Below, in pieces: positions 7,397 through 16,506 of a DNA stretch of 35,329 nt (positions within the stretch are counted from its first letter, which is position 1; every line of letters begins with the position of its first letter). The position numbers were made by a program, and so were the translations under genes. Origin of the DNA: a virus; IMG/VR virus record IMGVR_UViG_3300047446_000100, positions 1 through 35,329 of that record. The stretch is one strand, 5' to 3'. The notes below the pieces were generated by a model. It was not told the origin of the DNA. It searched no databases and worked only from the letters and a program-made list of their open reading frames with translations.

Positions 7397-7573
7397 ATGA
7401 ACATCGCACAGCATCAACTGAAGCTCGTCGAGGACGAGATCAGCAAGCTCGAACCTGTCGTCAAGGCGAAGGTGTGGGGGCTGGCCAACCAGCTTCACGA
7501 TCTGCTCAACGCAAACCCCGAGCATGCCAACCTGGCGATCGCACTGGTCGGCGCGCAAAAAGCTGCGGAGTAA
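7397..7573 (+). CDS. Hypothetical helical protein, 58 aa
   Basis: It fills the gap between the exonuclease and the polymerase. The product is almost entirely helical: KLVEDEISKLEPVVKAKVW, then GLANQLHDLLNANP and a short Ala-rich end. It could be a small polymerase- or exonuclease-associated factor by location, but nothing in the sequence proves this. The start is the first ATG after the CAC-rich leader; the Shine-Dalgarno (GGATC, near 7384) is weak. The polymerase ATG follows the stop by two bases. Confidence 0.72.
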   Translation: MNIAQHQLKLVEDEISKLEPVVKAKVWGLANQLHDLLNANPEHANLAIALVGAQKAAE

Positions 7574-7575
7574 GC

Positions 7576-10296
7576 ATGGAATCCGATCGCAAAGTTCTCG
7601 TTGATGCGCGCAACTGGGCCGAGCTGGCCCCGCGCATCATGGAGGAAGTTGCGGCCAAGGGGTTCATCGGGTTCGACATCGAGACGGAAGACTCTGAGAG
7701 ACACGAGGGTCTGAACCGTCTCATGAAGATCAACGACGAGGGCAAGAAGGGTGGCAACACCAAACTTGTCTTCGACACGAACCGCACGACCGTAACAGGC
7801 TTCTCCATCTACCCGGATGAAAACCATCACGGGTACTACATCAACCTCGCGCACGCCGACATCGAGAACCGCGTGTCTTGGGCAGACGCGAAGAAGCTGC
7901 TCGAAGCCAAGCAGCCTGACGCGTACTGGGTCATCCATAACGCGAGCTTCGAGTGGACGATGATGGCCAAGGCTCTCGGCTTTGACCTGGGCACGCGCGT
8001 CATCTGCACGTTGCAGCTGTGCGTGACGGCGTACTCGCCGGATACGTACTTCATCGACAAGTTTCGCGAGCCAGGTCTCGGCGGCATCGAGCGCCTGCTG
8101 CCGGCCGTCTCCCGCGCGTTCGCAGGGTATGAGCCTGGCCAGACCATGAATGCTGACCAGGAAGATCTGCTCTACAAGGTCATCGCGAAGGAGTCGGATG
8201 CTGCGCACAGCTACAACGGCTACGTCGCGTCGATCAAGATCGGCTACGACCTGAAGCGCGCGGTCCACAGCTGGTTCGGCTACAAGATGGCGACCTTCGA
8301 CGAGACGCTGCGGGGTAGGGCGCACATGGGCCAGCTCACAGGTGAGGAGACCTTCGAGTACGGCGTAGATGACGCCTACTGGTGCTTGCAGCTTTTCCAC
8401 CGCGTGATGCAGTTCATCATGGCGACGAACCCTCCGGTATTCAACACGTACATGGAGCAGGAGATGCCGTTCGTGCGCAGCGCGTCCGACGCGTGGCAAC
8501 ACGGCATCAAGCTGAACGGTACGGCAGTGCTCTCCCGGCGCGACCAGGAGCGCTCGAACGAAGCGCGCTGCCTGCGCACGCTGAAGGCTGCGATCCGCGA
8601 TCTGCTGCCGTTCCCCGACGAGCCGCACGAGAAGCTGCTCAAGTACGACAAATGGTACTTCGATCCTGTCAAGGGTTCTGAAGGCTGGAAGAAGTACCGC
8701 ACGCAAATCGCGAAGTGGGCCAACCAGCCCGACAGCGATGACGACTTCGAGCAGTGCATGCAGACGCGCGGCCCGGTGTCGAATGCGTGGGCGATCGAAC
8801 GCGGCGTGAAGGAGTCGAGCGGCGTGAACCTGGTCCATTACATGCCGATGCGGACAGTCATCTATGACTTGCTGCGCGGCTCGTATATGCAGGCCGATGG
8901 CAAGACGCAGAGCGACGGCGACTGCCGCGACGAACTGGAGCGCCGCTGGATCAAGCGCTACAACGACGAGATCCTGAAGGGCTGTATCGACCCCAAGACG
9001 GGCGAGGTCAGCGCGGATCTGAAGCTGTCCGCGAAGACGCTGCCGGCATTGCAGGAGCTGATCACGCGGTACGAAGCGGGCATGACCATGTTCCGCTGCT
9101 ACAAGGAGATGGCTTCTATCTCCCAACGCGTGAAGCTCTACCTGACGCCGTATCTGTGCCTGGTCGATCCGGACACGGGTCGCGTGTATCCGCAAATGAG
9201 TTCCATGCTGGCCACTCGCCGCAGCTCGTGTCAGAACCCGAACGGCCAGCAGCTCAGCAAGTTCGGCGAAGCGGTGTATGTCCGAGGCTTCTTCGAGGCC
9301 GACGACGACGACGCTGAGGGCGAAGAGCATGTGCTCGTGTCGGCAGACTGGTCCGCTGTCGAGCTGGTGATCATCGGCGACTACTCCAATGACCCGAAGT
9401 TCCGCAAGGCCTACGGCCAGCGTCCTCACGAAGATCTGCACAAGGAAGCGGTGACCGGCTTGATGGGTTTGACCGACGAAGAGTACGAGTCGAACCCCAA
9501 CAAGAAGCAGCTGCGTACGGACATCGGCAAGCCGGCGAACTTCGGCTACTGGTACTCCGGCGCCCTTGGTACGACCGGCGAAGCACTGGGCTGGACCAGT
9601 GACTTCATGTGGGAGATGGTCGATAAGTACCGCGCGACGTTCTCGGTGGCTGAAGAGTGGCGTGTCAGCACGATTGAGGAAGCGCGCGAGAAGGGCTACG
9701 TCGAGCTGCCCGATCACCACCGCCGTGACCGCTTCGAGGCAACGTACGAGTGGATCAACATCATGAAGCAGAAGTTCGCTTCTTATGGAGATCCGGCGAT
9801 CGCGGCCTTCGGTGATGCAGTGATCAAGAAGATCAACCGCCGCGCTGGCAACCAGTGTGTGAACGCGAAGGTGCAGGGTCTCGGTGGAGCGCTCGCCAAG
9901 CGGGCAATCATCCGCATGAAGCAGCGTATTGCTGAGCGCGCGTACCGCGCCCGGTTCTACCTGCTGGTCCATGACGAGTTGATCTACAGCGTGCCGCGTT
10001 CCCAGGTGATCGACTTCTGCGACGACTTCTATGACGTGATGATCGAAGACGCCGGCTTGATGAAGAACCTGAAGCTCGACTCTTCGCTGGCTGTGGGCAA
10101 GAGCATGCAGCCGTGGAACAAAGAGAAGTGTGCGAACGGCCAGGTTGAATTGATGGAAATGCAGAAGGGTCTGCCTTGCATCTCGGAAGACCGTTACGGC
10201 AAGCGTGCCACGCGTGAAGAGCGCCTGGCAATTCTCAACTACATCCTCGACGGTATGCCGGTCGAGACGCAGCAGGAAGAGGAAGCAACAGCATGA
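7576..10296 (+). CDS. Family A DNA polymerase with 3'-5' exonuclease domain, 906 aa
   Basis: Replicative polymerase of the PolA family. The proofreading domain shows Exo I FDIET (Asp34, Glu36), Exo II HNASFEW near residues 121-127 (Glu where Asp is usual) and an Exo III-like YGVDD. The polymerase domain has motif A DWSAVEL (Asp591), motif B with Lys652 and NFGYWYSG, and motif C VHDE (His799-Asp800-Glu801). An acidic insert EADDDDAEGEE precedes motif A. There is no 5' nuclease domain, which is encoded separately at 6594. The start at 7576 follows the previous stop by two bases; the reading from 7474 overlaps another gene and is rejected. The end overlaps the next gene by ATGA. Confidence 0.96.
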   Translation: MESDRKVLVDARNWAELAPRIMEEVAAKGFIGFDIETEDSERHEGLNRLMKINDEGKKGGNTKLVFDTNRTTVTGFSIYPDENHHGYYINLAHADIENRVSWADAKKLLEAKQPDAYWVIHNASFEWTMMAKALGFDLGTRVICTLQLCVTAYSPDTYFIDKFREPGLGGIERLLPAVSRAFAGYEPGQTMNADQEDLLYKVIAKESDAAHSYNGYVASIKIGYDLKRAVHSWFGYKMATFDETLRGRAHMGQLTGEETFEYGVDDAYWCLQLFHRVMQFIMATNPPVFNTYMEQEMPFVRSASDAWQHGIKLNGTAVLSRRDQERSNEARCLRTLKAAIRDLLPFPDEPHEKLLKYDKWYFDPVKGSEGWKKYRTQIAKWANQPDSDDDFEQCMQTRGPVSNAWAIERGVKESSGVNLVHYMPMRTVIYDLLRGSYMQADGKTQSDGDCRDELERRWIKRYNDEILKGCIDPKTGEVSADLKLSAKTLPALQELITRYEAGMTMFRCYKEMASISQRVKLYLTPYLCLVDPDTGRVYPQMSSMLATRRSSCQNPNGQQLSKFGEAVYVRGFFEADDDDAEGEEHVLVSADWSAVELVIIGDYSNDPKFRKAYGQRPHEDLHKEAVTGLMGLTDEEYESNPNKKQLRTDIGKPANFGYWYSGALGTTGEALGWTSDFMWEMVDKYRATFSVAEEWRVSTIEEAREKGYVELPDHHRRDRFEATYEWINIMKQKFASYGDPAIAAFGDAVIKKINRRAGNQCVNAKVQGLGGALAKRAIIRMKQRIAERAYRARFYLLVHDELIYSVPRSQVIDFCDDFYDVMIEDAGLMKNLKLDSSLAVGKSMQPWNKEKCANGQVELMEMQKGLPCISEDRYGKRATREERLAILNYILDGMPVETQQEEEATA

Positions 10297-10520
10297 GCAA
10301 CAAGATCGTACACAGCGAAGTTGATGTCTACATCGCCACAGCTGGTGGCTACAGATCACGCGAGGCTTTCGGCAGCAGACTGAACGATTCCCAAGCGCTG
10401 AAAGAGGGACTTCGAGAGATCGCGCGCCTCATGGCGGTCAACGGGGAGGGCGACGAAGCGGTGCGAATCGTCGCTGAGGCTAAGGCAGCAGTAGAAGAGG
10501 ACCTGAAGGAGAAAGCATAA
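10293..10520 (+). CDS. Hypothetical protein, 75 aa
   Basis: The ATG overlaps the polymerase stop and the ligase start follows immediately after its TAA. The N-terminus reads as a strand (HSEVDVYIATAGGY), followed by a helical, charged remainder ending in EEDLKEKA. No family recognised. Its position between polymerase and ligase makes a replication-related role plausible but unsupported. Confidence 0.75.
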   Translation: MSNKIVHSEVDVYIATAGGYRSREAFGSRLNDSQALKEGLREIARLMAVNGEGDEAVRIVAEAKAAVEEDLKEKA

Positions 10521-11843
10521 ATGTACCGTTTCAACCGCCTCATGGCCGAGTGCCGCGCAACAACCAAGAAGAACGACAAGATCGAAGCTCTCACCAAGCT
10601 GGGCGCTAACGAAGACGAGTTCGCCAAGAAGATGCTGGTCGCAGCTCTGTCGCCGTTCGTGACGTATGGCGTGAAAGACTGCGACATGCCGTCGATCTTC
10701 AATGACGCTGATGTCGACGAGGGCGAGGAGTTTATCCAGCTGCTGCTGTCGCTCTCCACGCGCCAGAAGACCGGCAACGCGGCGAAGGTGGCGATCGTCC
10801 AGACGCTGACGCAATACACCGCCGAGACCGCCGAGAACCTGGCCTGCGTGCTGCGCAAGAACCTGCGCGTCGGCATCGGCGCGACCGAGATCAACAAGGT
10901 GTTCCCGAAGCTGATCCCGGTGTTCGACGTGATGCTGGCTGAGAAGTACGGCGACCACACGCCGACCTTCCCGGCTCAGATCGAATTCAAGATGGACGGC
11001 CAGCGCACGCCGATTTTCGTCTATCCCGGCCAGCCGGTGACAGGCTATTCGCGCGATGGTCTCGATCAGACGTACTGGATCGGGGGGCTGTTCGACGAGG
11101 AGTTGCAGCGCCTGCGCCAAGAACTGGTCGGTGACCAGGCGATGGTGATCGACGGCGAAGTGATGATCCATGTTGTTGACCCGACGAAGAAGCATCCCTC
11201 CTGGTCGGCCACGTCGAAGTCGAAGAAGGAGGGCGCTGACCGCTCCCAGCTGAAGTTCTACGCATACGACTTCCTCACGATGGTGGAGTGGGACCAGCAA
11301 GTCTGCCTGCGCCCGCAGTTCGAGCGCAGCTCCGCGCTCGACATCGCGCTGGAGAAGGTCAGCGCGGAAGAGGGGCCGGAGGGTCTGGAGTGGAACGGGC
11401 GCCTGCGCCCGAGCTACAAACAGATCGTCAACAACCGGGAAGAAGCAAAGGCGTTCTTCGACCTGGCGCTCTTGCAGGGCTTCGAAGGCTTCATGCTGAA
11501 GGATCTCAACGCCCCGTACGTCTGGGACCGCTCGCCATTCTGGCTGAAGGGCAAGCCTCTCGACACCGCCGAGGGCCGCATTGTCGCCGCGTACAACGGC
11601 AAGAAGAAGGGTAAGTACGAGCACGCTCTCGGTGGCTTCACGGTCGAGGGGACGCTCGAAGATGGCAGCACCTTTTGGGTTGATGTCGGCGGCGGCTACA
11701 CCGACGCGCAACGCCACGAGTTCTGGGCAAAGCGCGAGGAGATGATGGGCTGGGTACTTGAGTGCGAGTACATGGAAAAAACTTCCGAAGGCTCGCTGCG
11801 CAACCCGGTGTTCGTGCGGTTCCGAACAGACAAAGTAGTGTGA
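10521..11843 (+). CDS. ATP-dependent DNA ligase, 440 aa
   Basis: Seals nicks during replication and recombination. An N-terminal helical domain (residues 1-150, with VLRKNLRVGIGATEINKV typical of larger ATP ligases) precedes the nucleotidyltransferase core: motif I KMDG with the adenylated Lys157, motif III VIDGEV, motif IIIa FYAYDFL, motif IV EGFMLK, motif V FWLKGK. The C-terminal OB-fold follows (GGFTVEGTLEDGSTFWVDVGGG). The combination resembles T4-like rather than minimal T7-like ligases. It starts right after the preceding TAA, and is followed by an 83-bp gap with a new promoter. Confidence 0.95.
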   Translation: MYRFNRLMAECRATTKKNDKIEALTKLGANEDEFAKKMLVAALSPFVTYGVKDCDMPSIFNDADVDEGEEFIQLLLSLSTRQKTGNAAKVAIVQTLTQYTAETAENLACVLRKNLRVGIGATEINKVFPKLIPVFDVMLAEKYGDHTPTFPAQIEFKMDGQRTPIFVYPGQPVTGYSRDGLDQTYWIGGLFDEELQRLRQELVGDQAMVIDGEVMIHVVDPTKKHPSWSATSKSKKEGADRSQLKFYAYDFLTMVEWDQQVCLRPQFERSSALDIALEKVSAEEGPEGLEWNGRLRPSYKQIVNNREEAKAFFDLALLQGFEGFMLKDLNAPYVWDRSPFWLKGKPLDTAEGRIVAAYNGKKKGKYEHALGGFTVEGTLEDGSTFWVDVGGGYTDAQRHEFWAKREEMMGWVLECEYMEKTSEGSLRNPVFVRFRTDKVV

Positions 11844-11911
11844 GAACTATCAGCTAGTTCCCCATACTTTAAAGGTTCGATCTAGCTATAATCGCAGCAC
11901 ACCACCACCAC
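11844..11911 (+). promoter_or_regulatory. Promoter region with perfect -10 and CAC-rich transcript start
   Basis: A small hairpin GAACTA/TAGTTC (11844-11860) follows the ligase stop. TATAAT at 11887-11892 is a perfect -10, with no good -35 at the right distance. The expected start near 11899 puts CACCACCACCAC (11900-11911) at the very 5' end of the transcript for the nuclease gene. TATAATCG also occurs in the parA promoter. Confidence 0.5.
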
Positions 11912-11926
11912 GTAGTCAAAGAAAAA

Positions 11927-12430
11927 ATGAAGCAAGTCTGGAAGGATGCAGAGGAAGAGTTCGCCTCTTTCTTTGCGCCTTTCGGCAAGCGCGCAGCAGT
12001 AGAGCGGCTTACCGACACGGCGCATGTGCGCGGCGCCACTGGCCTTCAACGAGCAATCAAGGATGCCCAACCAGCTGACTTCATCGTCACCTGGGATAAA
12101 CGCATGTTCTACGCTGAAGTGAAGAGCACGGTTAAAGAGCCGTCCTTTCCCTTCAGCATGATCGCGAAGAACCAGTGGCGCGCAGCACGCAAGGCAGTAG
12201 CAGCAGGCGGGGACTACTACTTCTTCCTCCGACGCGAGTCGGTAGGTATCTGGTACGCAGTCCACGCGTCGCACATCATCGACAACACCACAAAGTCGAT
12301 GAAGTGGGCAGAGATCGACCACCACCGTATCTCAGCTCATGTGCTGTTCTCACAACTTCTGGCCAAACAACATGACAATCAAATGCCTCGACTTCATGGT
12401 CGACCTGGAAACGACGGGCACTCGCTCTGA
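11927..12430 (+). CDS. PD-(D/E)XK nuclease, RecU/Hjc-like resolvase, 167 aa
   Basis: Likely cleaves branched DNA. The PD-(D/E)XK signature is PADFIV with Asp51, then a strand and AEVKS with Glu64 and Lys66, followed by SFPFSMIAKNQW in which Gln83 matches the conserved Gln of the RecU/Hjc group. The N-terminal helix (VWKDAEEEFASFFAPFGKRA) also fits RecU-like proteins that start with a long helix. The last 20 residues overlap the next gene and may be dispensable. It opens the recombination group (resolvase, exonuclease, SbcD, SbcC). Confidence 0.82.
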   Translation: MKQVWKDAEEEFASFFAPFGKRAAVERLTDTAHVRGATGLQRAIKDAQPADFIVTWDKRMFYAEVKSTVKEPSFPFSMIAKNQWRAARKAVAAGGDYYFFLRRESVGIWYAVHASHIIDNTTKSMKWAEIDHHRISAHVLFSQLLAKQHDNQMPRLHGRPGNDGHSL

Positions 12431-12983
12431 CGAGAACGCGATCATCCAGATCGCCGCCGTTCGCTTTGACCTCGCATCCGGCGAGATCCATCCTGAGACC
12501 TTCGATCGCTGCCTGATCATGCCGCCCAAGCGTTACTTCGACGAAGAGACGCGCAGCTGGTGGCTCAAGGACAAGCGCGAGATCCTGTCCAGCATCATGC
12601 AACGTAGCGAGAACCCTGCGAAGGTTATGCAGGACTTCGTGACGTGGGCGCGCGCCGGTACGGACCCGTACAACGACACGCTGCGCCTCTGGGCCAAGCC
12701 GTCGCACTTCGAGTATCCGTTCATCGAAAGCTACTGCCGCCAGTTCGAAGTGCAGAACCCCTTCCACTTCCGTCAGACCAACGACATGAACTCGTGGATT
12801 CGTGGCCGCTACTGGCCGCAGCAACCGCCCGAGTTCGAGCGCCTGATCCCGTTCGTTGGCCCCGCACACAGTGCGCTCTTCGACGTGTTCCACCAGATCA
12901 AGGTGCTGTTCGCCGTGCGCGAGCATTCGACCAAGCATCCGTCTCTGCAAGCCGCAGGCGATGTCGTCGATGCCGCAGTCTGA
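12372..12983 (+). CDS. DnaQ/DexA-like 3'-5' exonuclease, 203 aa
   Basis: DEDDh-family exonuclease. Exo I is VDLETTG (Asp11, Glu13), a middle acidic motif lies around WAKPSHFEYPFIESYC, and the Exo III region has His166 and Asp171 (HSALFD). The RSWWLKDKRE segment is typical of T4 DexA and the Rv2179c-like group. Substrate could be ssDNA or RNA. The ATG at 12372 lies inside the upstream nuclease gene, an overlap of 59 bases that is much longer than the usual 4 in this genome. Confidence 0.88.
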   Translation: MTIKCLDFMVDLETTGTRSDENAIIQIAAVRFDLASGEIHPETFDRCLIMPPKRYFDEETRSWWLKDKREILSSIMQRSENPAKVMQDFVTWARAGTDPYNDTLRLWAKPSHFEYPFIESYCRQFEVQNPFHFRQTNDMNSWIRGRYWPQQPPEFERLIPFVGPAHSALFDVFHQIKVLFAVREHSTKHPSLQAAGDVVDAAV

Positions 12984-13074
12984 TCGAGTCCGCAAGTCGA
13001 TCGAAGTAATCATCGCGGCAGTCATCACCGCCGCGGTGATTTTCGTCCTCAGCAAGATTTTCACTAGGTCGTGA
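12970..13074 (+). CDS. Small single-pass membrane peptide, about 34 aa
   Basis: The frame encodes a short basic N-terminus (PQSDRVRKS) followed by one hydrophobic helix (VIIAAVITAAVIFVLSKIF) and a polar end. It bridges the gap between the exonuclease stop and the SbcD-like start, overlapping the former; its TGA overlaps a GTG of the SbcD frame. An ATG at 12961 is an alternative start. The hydrophobic segment is too regular for random sequence, but small size keeps confidence moderate. Function unknown. Confidence 0.5.
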   Translation: MPQSDRVRKSIEVIIAAVITAAVIFVLSKIFTRS

Positions 13075-13076
13075 AC

Positions 13077-14084
13077 ATGAAGATTATGGAGATTGCCGGC
13101 CTTCAGGTTGGCTTTATCGGCGACGTGCATCGTGGCCGCGCATTCCGCACGGGTGTCCCGCTCCACCGCCAGGGTGAGCGCGAAGCCTCGGTCGCGGAGC
13201 AGTTCCTCGCTGAACTGAGTGCCCCCGTCGATGTGAACATCTGCCTTGGTGACATCTTCGACACGTACGTGGTGCCACCCGAGATCGTCCTCGAAGTGGC
13301 GATGGCCTATCGCACAGCTGCGAAGCTGCGCCCTGACACGATCTTCGTGCTGGTCCGTGGCAACCATGACGCATCGCGCGACGCCGATAAAGCCAGCTCC
13401 TACGATCTTCTCCACCAGCTGCTGCTCGGCACGCAGAACGTGATCGTTTCGCTCGACAACACCGAGGTCATCGAACACGGCATCTTCCGTCTGGGCGTGT
13501 GCCCGTGGCATCCGTTCCGCAATTCGAACGAGATGGCGCGTGACCTTGGCGCAGATGGTTTCAAGGAGTTCGACCTCGTGGTCGGCCACTGGGACCGTGT
13601 GACGTTCGAAGAGAACCCGCACAACGCCGTGCCGCTGTTCGAGCTGCGCCCGTTCACCAAGCTGGTCGTGAGCGGCCACGACCACCGTCCGTTCGACGAC
13701 ACGACCAATGGCGTCCACGTCATCTTCCCCGGCTCGATGCAGCCGTATGCCCACGGCGAGAACGACGATGACGGCCGGTACGTCACGCTCACTCTCGACG
13801 AGCTGCGCGAGGCTGTCCAGCTCGACCCGGCCCAGTTCCACGACAAGGCGGTGCGCGTGCTGCTGAAGCCAGGCGAGGAAGTGGACTTCGAGATCGACGC
13901 GTGGGCAGTCACGAAGAAGCCGATCGCCGACAACGGCGAAGAGTTCGTGGACATCACCATGCAGACCGAGTCGTTCGACATGCAGGACATCCTGGCTCGA
14001 TGCTTCACCAAGCACGGTGTCACTTCGGAAACAACCAGCTCGCTGCTGACGAAGTACCTCGAAAAGCGCAACGCAACGGTATAA
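13077..14084 (+). CDS. sbcD: SbcD/Mre11-like nuclease subunit, 335 aa
   Basis: Calcineurin-like metallophosphoesterase of the SbcD/Mre11/T4 gp47 group, acting with the SbcC-like ATPase to process DNA ends. The five motifs are in order: GDVH (Asp16, His18), GDIFD, RGNHD, VGHWD and SGHDHR. Length fits phage homologues. Two starts are possible: GTG at 13071, overlapping the preceding TGA, or ATG at 13077. AGG at 13064-13066 is better spaced for the ATG, which I chose. The sbcC-like gene begins ten bases downstream. Confidence 0.93.
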   Translation: MKIMEIAGLQVGFIGDVHRGRAFRTGVPLHRQGEREASVAEQFLAELSAPVDVNICLGDIFDTYVVPPEIVLEVAMAYRTAAKLRPDTIFVLVRGNHDASRDADKASSYDLLHQLLLGTQNVIVSLDNTEVIEHGIFRLGVCPWHPFRNSNEMARDLGADGFKEFDLVVGHWDRVTFEENPHNAVPLFELRPFTKLVVSGHDHRPFDDTTNGVHVIFPGSMQPYAHGENDDDGRYVTLTLDELREAVQLDPAQFHDKAVRVLLKPGEEVDFEIDAWAVTKKPIADNGEEFVDITMQTESFDMQDILARCFTKHGVTSETTSSLLTKYLEKRNATV

Positions 14085-14094
14085 GGGGAACGAC

Positions 14095-16122
14095 ATGCTG
14101 GAAAAACTGATCATCAAGAACGGCTATCGCCATCCGCACTCGGTCTTCAATTTTCAGGCCGGTCAAACGGCCATCACGGGCAAGAACGAATCGGGCAAGT
14201 CCGTGACGCTGGAAATGATCCTGTTCGCCCTGTGGGGTAGCCAGGCGCTGCGCGGCGCGGCCGAGGATTACAAGAAGCTCGATGTCGAGCAGACGTTCGA
14301 AGTGAAGGGTCGCCGCTACCGCGTCAACCGCACGATCCGCAACGCGAAGCTGGTCGAGCTGCTGGAGGGTAGCGAGCGCGACGTGGCGGTCGGCACGAAG
14401 CCGGTCAACCTGAAGATGAAGGAGATCTTCGGCTACGACTACAGCGTCTTCACGATGGCCAACGCCGTCATGCAGGGCGCCGTCGAGGCGCTGACGGACG
14501 CGAAGCCGACCGAGCGCAAGCGCATCGTCGACCAGACCATCGGGCTGTCGGTGCTGGACGATCTGATCAAGGAGTGCGGCGACACGGCGCTGAAGTTCGT
14601 GCGCCAGGCCGAGGGCATCTCCAGCGTCCTTCGCGAGCCAGTGCAGCCTGAAGTCCCGGAGAACTACGAAAGCAGCTCGACGCTGGAGCTGAAGCGGCAA
14701 GACGCTGTGCTGACGGCCACGGAGCTGAACCAGCTGCGCGGGATGGTCGCCAACAAGCCGGCCGAGCCGGAGGCGCCTGTGTGCGAAGTCGCCGAGACGG
14801 TGCTGACGTTGCAGAGCCTTCAGGACATCCGCGTGCAGCTGCTCGACGCCAAGCAGCTGGCTGAGAGCGCGCTGCGCGCGTCGAAGCGCGACAAGACGAC
14901 TCTCGAGTCCGAGCTGCTGAAGATCCACGGCCAGCTGAACGGCGAGTCGCACGCCGTGCGCCAGCTGGCGCAAGCGCGCGAGCAGCTGGCGAACCTCAAG
15001 CTGCCCGAGATGACGACCGAGGCGATCGACGCGCACTTCGATCAGATCGAGAAGGCAAACCGCTGGCAGGCGAAGCAGAAGCTGCTGGCGCAGGGCCATC
15101 ACGTCTGCCCGAAATGCACGCACACCTGGCCGCTCGCCAGCGAGGCGCTGGAAGCCTATGCGGACGCCATCGAGATCCAACCGTCGCAGTTCTCGGGGGG
15201 CTACCTGAATGCGCAGCGCGCCCTGCAAGCCAACGTCATCCAGAAGCGTTCGATCGAAGAGTCGATCCCCGAGCTGGAGGGCCAGGTCGCCGCGGAGAAG
15301 CACGAGCTGGAACAGCAGCTGGCCAACAAGGCGAAGGAGATCGAGTCGAAGGATGCCGAGATCACCAAGAGCGAAGCGGATCTCGCACAGCTGGTCGCGC
15401 TGCTCGAAGCGAACCCGGATCAATCCGAGCGCATCAAAGCGCGCCAGAAGTATGACGGCGCGCTGCTGACGCACGGCGCGCAGGTTGCGGCGTTCGAGTC
15501 GTTCTTCGCCCAGCTGAAGCAACGTGAGGAACGCATCGCCGAGCTGGAGCCTGTGGAGAGCCGCCTGAAGGCGCTGGAGGAGTCCCTGGTGGCCTCGCGT
15601 ACCTACGAGCAGGCGCAAGGCTCGTATGAGGCCTCTGCGCGCGTCTACGCCGACGACAAGCTGAAGATGGAAGGGCTGCTTGAGCAGTCCGAGGACTGGT
15701 CAAAGGCCAAGGCAGCGATCGCCGAGGCGAAGGTCGTCATCAAGTCGTTCCTCGTGCCGTCGCTGAACAAGGTGGCATCGCTGCTGCTCAGCCAGATGAC
15801 GGGCGGTGCGCGCAGCTCCATCGTGGTCGACGACGACTTCAACATCACCGTCGATGGCCAGCAGGCAACGACGCTGTCCGGTTCGGGCAAGGCCGTAGCA
15901 AACCTGGCTCTGCGGATCGGTCTGGGTCAGGTGCTGACCAATGGGGTGTTTTCCGTGTTCATGGCCGACGAGTTCGACGAGTCGATGGACGAAGAGCGGG
16001 CACGTTACACCGCCGAGTGCCTTCAGCGTTTGAAGGAGACCATCAAGCAAGTGATCGTCGTGACGCACAAGCGGCCGATCGCAGATCACATTTTCACGCT
16101 GCCCCTGAAGGAAGCGGCATGA
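14095..16122 (+). CDS. sbcC: SbcC/Rad50-like ATPase, 675 aa
   Basis: SMC-like partner of the SbcD subunit, functionally like T4 gp46. Walker A is GKNESGKS (residues 29-36); long coiled-coil arms flank a zinc hook CPKC (338-341); the C-terminal lobe has the ABC signature LSGSGKA, Walker B FMADEFDES (Asp625, Glu626) and a His-loop-like VVTHKR. It is much shorter than bacterial SbcC (about 1000) but near phage homologues, because the arms are short. GGGGAACGAC precedes the ATG. The pair should resect or cleave DNA ends for recombination-dependent replication. Confidence 0.95.
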   Translation: MLEKLIIKNGYRHPHSVFNFQAGQTAITGKNESGKSVTLEMILFALWGSQALRGAAEDYKKLDVEQTFEVKGRRYRVNRTIRNAKLVELLEGSERDVAVGTKPVNLKMKEIFGYDYSVFTMANAVMQGAVEALTDAKPTERKRIVDQTIGLSVLDDLIKECGDTALKFVRQAEGISSVLREPVQPEVPENYESSSTLELKRQDAVLTATELNQLRGMVANKPAEPEAPVCEVAETVLTLQSLQDIRVQLLDAKQLAESALRASKRDKTTLESELLKIHGQLNGESHAVRQLAQAREQLANLKLPEMTTEAIDAHFDQIEKANRWQAKQKLLAQGHHVCPKCTHTWPLASEALEAYADAIEIQPSQFSGGYLNAQRALQANVIQKRSIEESIPELEGQVAAEKHELEQQLANKAKEIESKDAEITKSEADLAQLVALLEANPDQSERIKARQKYDGALLTHGAQVAAFESFFAQLKQREERIAELEPVESRLKALEESLVASRTYEQAQGSYEASARVYADDKLKMEGLLEQSEDWSKAKAAIAEAKVVIKSFLVPSLNKVASLLLSQMTGGARSSIVVDDDFNITVDGQQATTLSGSGKAVANLALRIGLGQVLTNGVFSVFMADEFDESMDEERARYTAECLQRLKETIKQVIVVTHKRPIADHIFTLPLKEAA

Positions 16123-16132
16123 AGTAAGGATC

Positions 16133-16480
16133 ATGGAAAACATCAAGTCTCTACTGGATCAGAACTACCTCCCACCCGACATCGCTACGCTCCTCGACAC
16201 CACCGTGGAGCGCGTCGTTCAAGTGATGCGCGAGCTACCGCTCGCTGGGTGGGGAGAACCTAAGCACTACTCCCACATCATCGCTCGACGCAACCGCGCC
16301 GAGCGGCGATGGCCCGATACGGATCTTGGACGATTGGCACTCTCCAAGATCAAGCACGACAGGGGGGAGTTGACGCTTATGCAGAAGATGGATGAAGGCT
16401 ACCTAATCCAGTATGCCTTCCCCGTTGAGGAAGTCGTCGAGCGCCGGCTGTGGTTCACAGCGCCGCCCGAGACTTATTGA
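16133..16480 (+). CDS. HTH-containing protein, 115 aa
   Basis: The first 40 residues (SLLDQNYLPPDIATLLDTTVERVVQVMREL) form a probable helix-turn-helix of the sigma/resolvase type. The middle is basic (IIARRNRAERRWPDTDLGRLALSKIKHDRGE), and the C-terminus is aromatic. I do not recognise a family; DNA binding is likely. An AAGGA (16126-16130) lies close to the ATG. It is followed by the CAC-rich leader of the MazG-like gene. Confidence 0.72.
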   Translation: MENIKSLLDQNYLPPDIATLLDTTVERVVQVMRELPLAGWGEPKHYSHIIARRNRAERRWPDTDLGRLALSKIKHDRGELTLMQKMDEGYLIQYAFPVEEVVERRLWFTAPPETY

Positions 16481-16485
16481 CTTTT

Positions 16486-16503
16486 CACCACCACAACCAC
16501 CAC
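16486..16503 (+). promoter_or_regulatory. CACCACCAC / ACCACCAC leader element
   Basis: Two CAC-rich runs separated by one A end four bases before the ATG at 16507, exactly where a Shine-Dalgarno would be. No purine-rich site is present, so this start either lacks one or depends on the CAC element. Confidence 0.4.
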
Positions 16504-16506
16504 ATC

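Noticed and set aside
7495-10359. A long open frame on the - strand across the DNA polymerase gene
   Set aside because: It is antisense to a gene with all polymerase motifs and its translation has no domain pattern; long shadow frames are expected in G+C-rich DNA.
14020-15618. A 532-codon open frame on the - strand across the SbcC-like gene
   Set aside because: The composition (Leu, Arg, Gln-rich) is that of reverse reading of coiled-coil DNA, and the + strand gene is unambiguous.
16447-16461. A hairpin GCTGTG-GTT-CACAGC near the end of the 16133-16480 gene, considered as a terminator
   Set aside because: It lies inside the coding sequence and is not followed by a T-run; it may only matter by pairing with the CAC-rich leader downstream.
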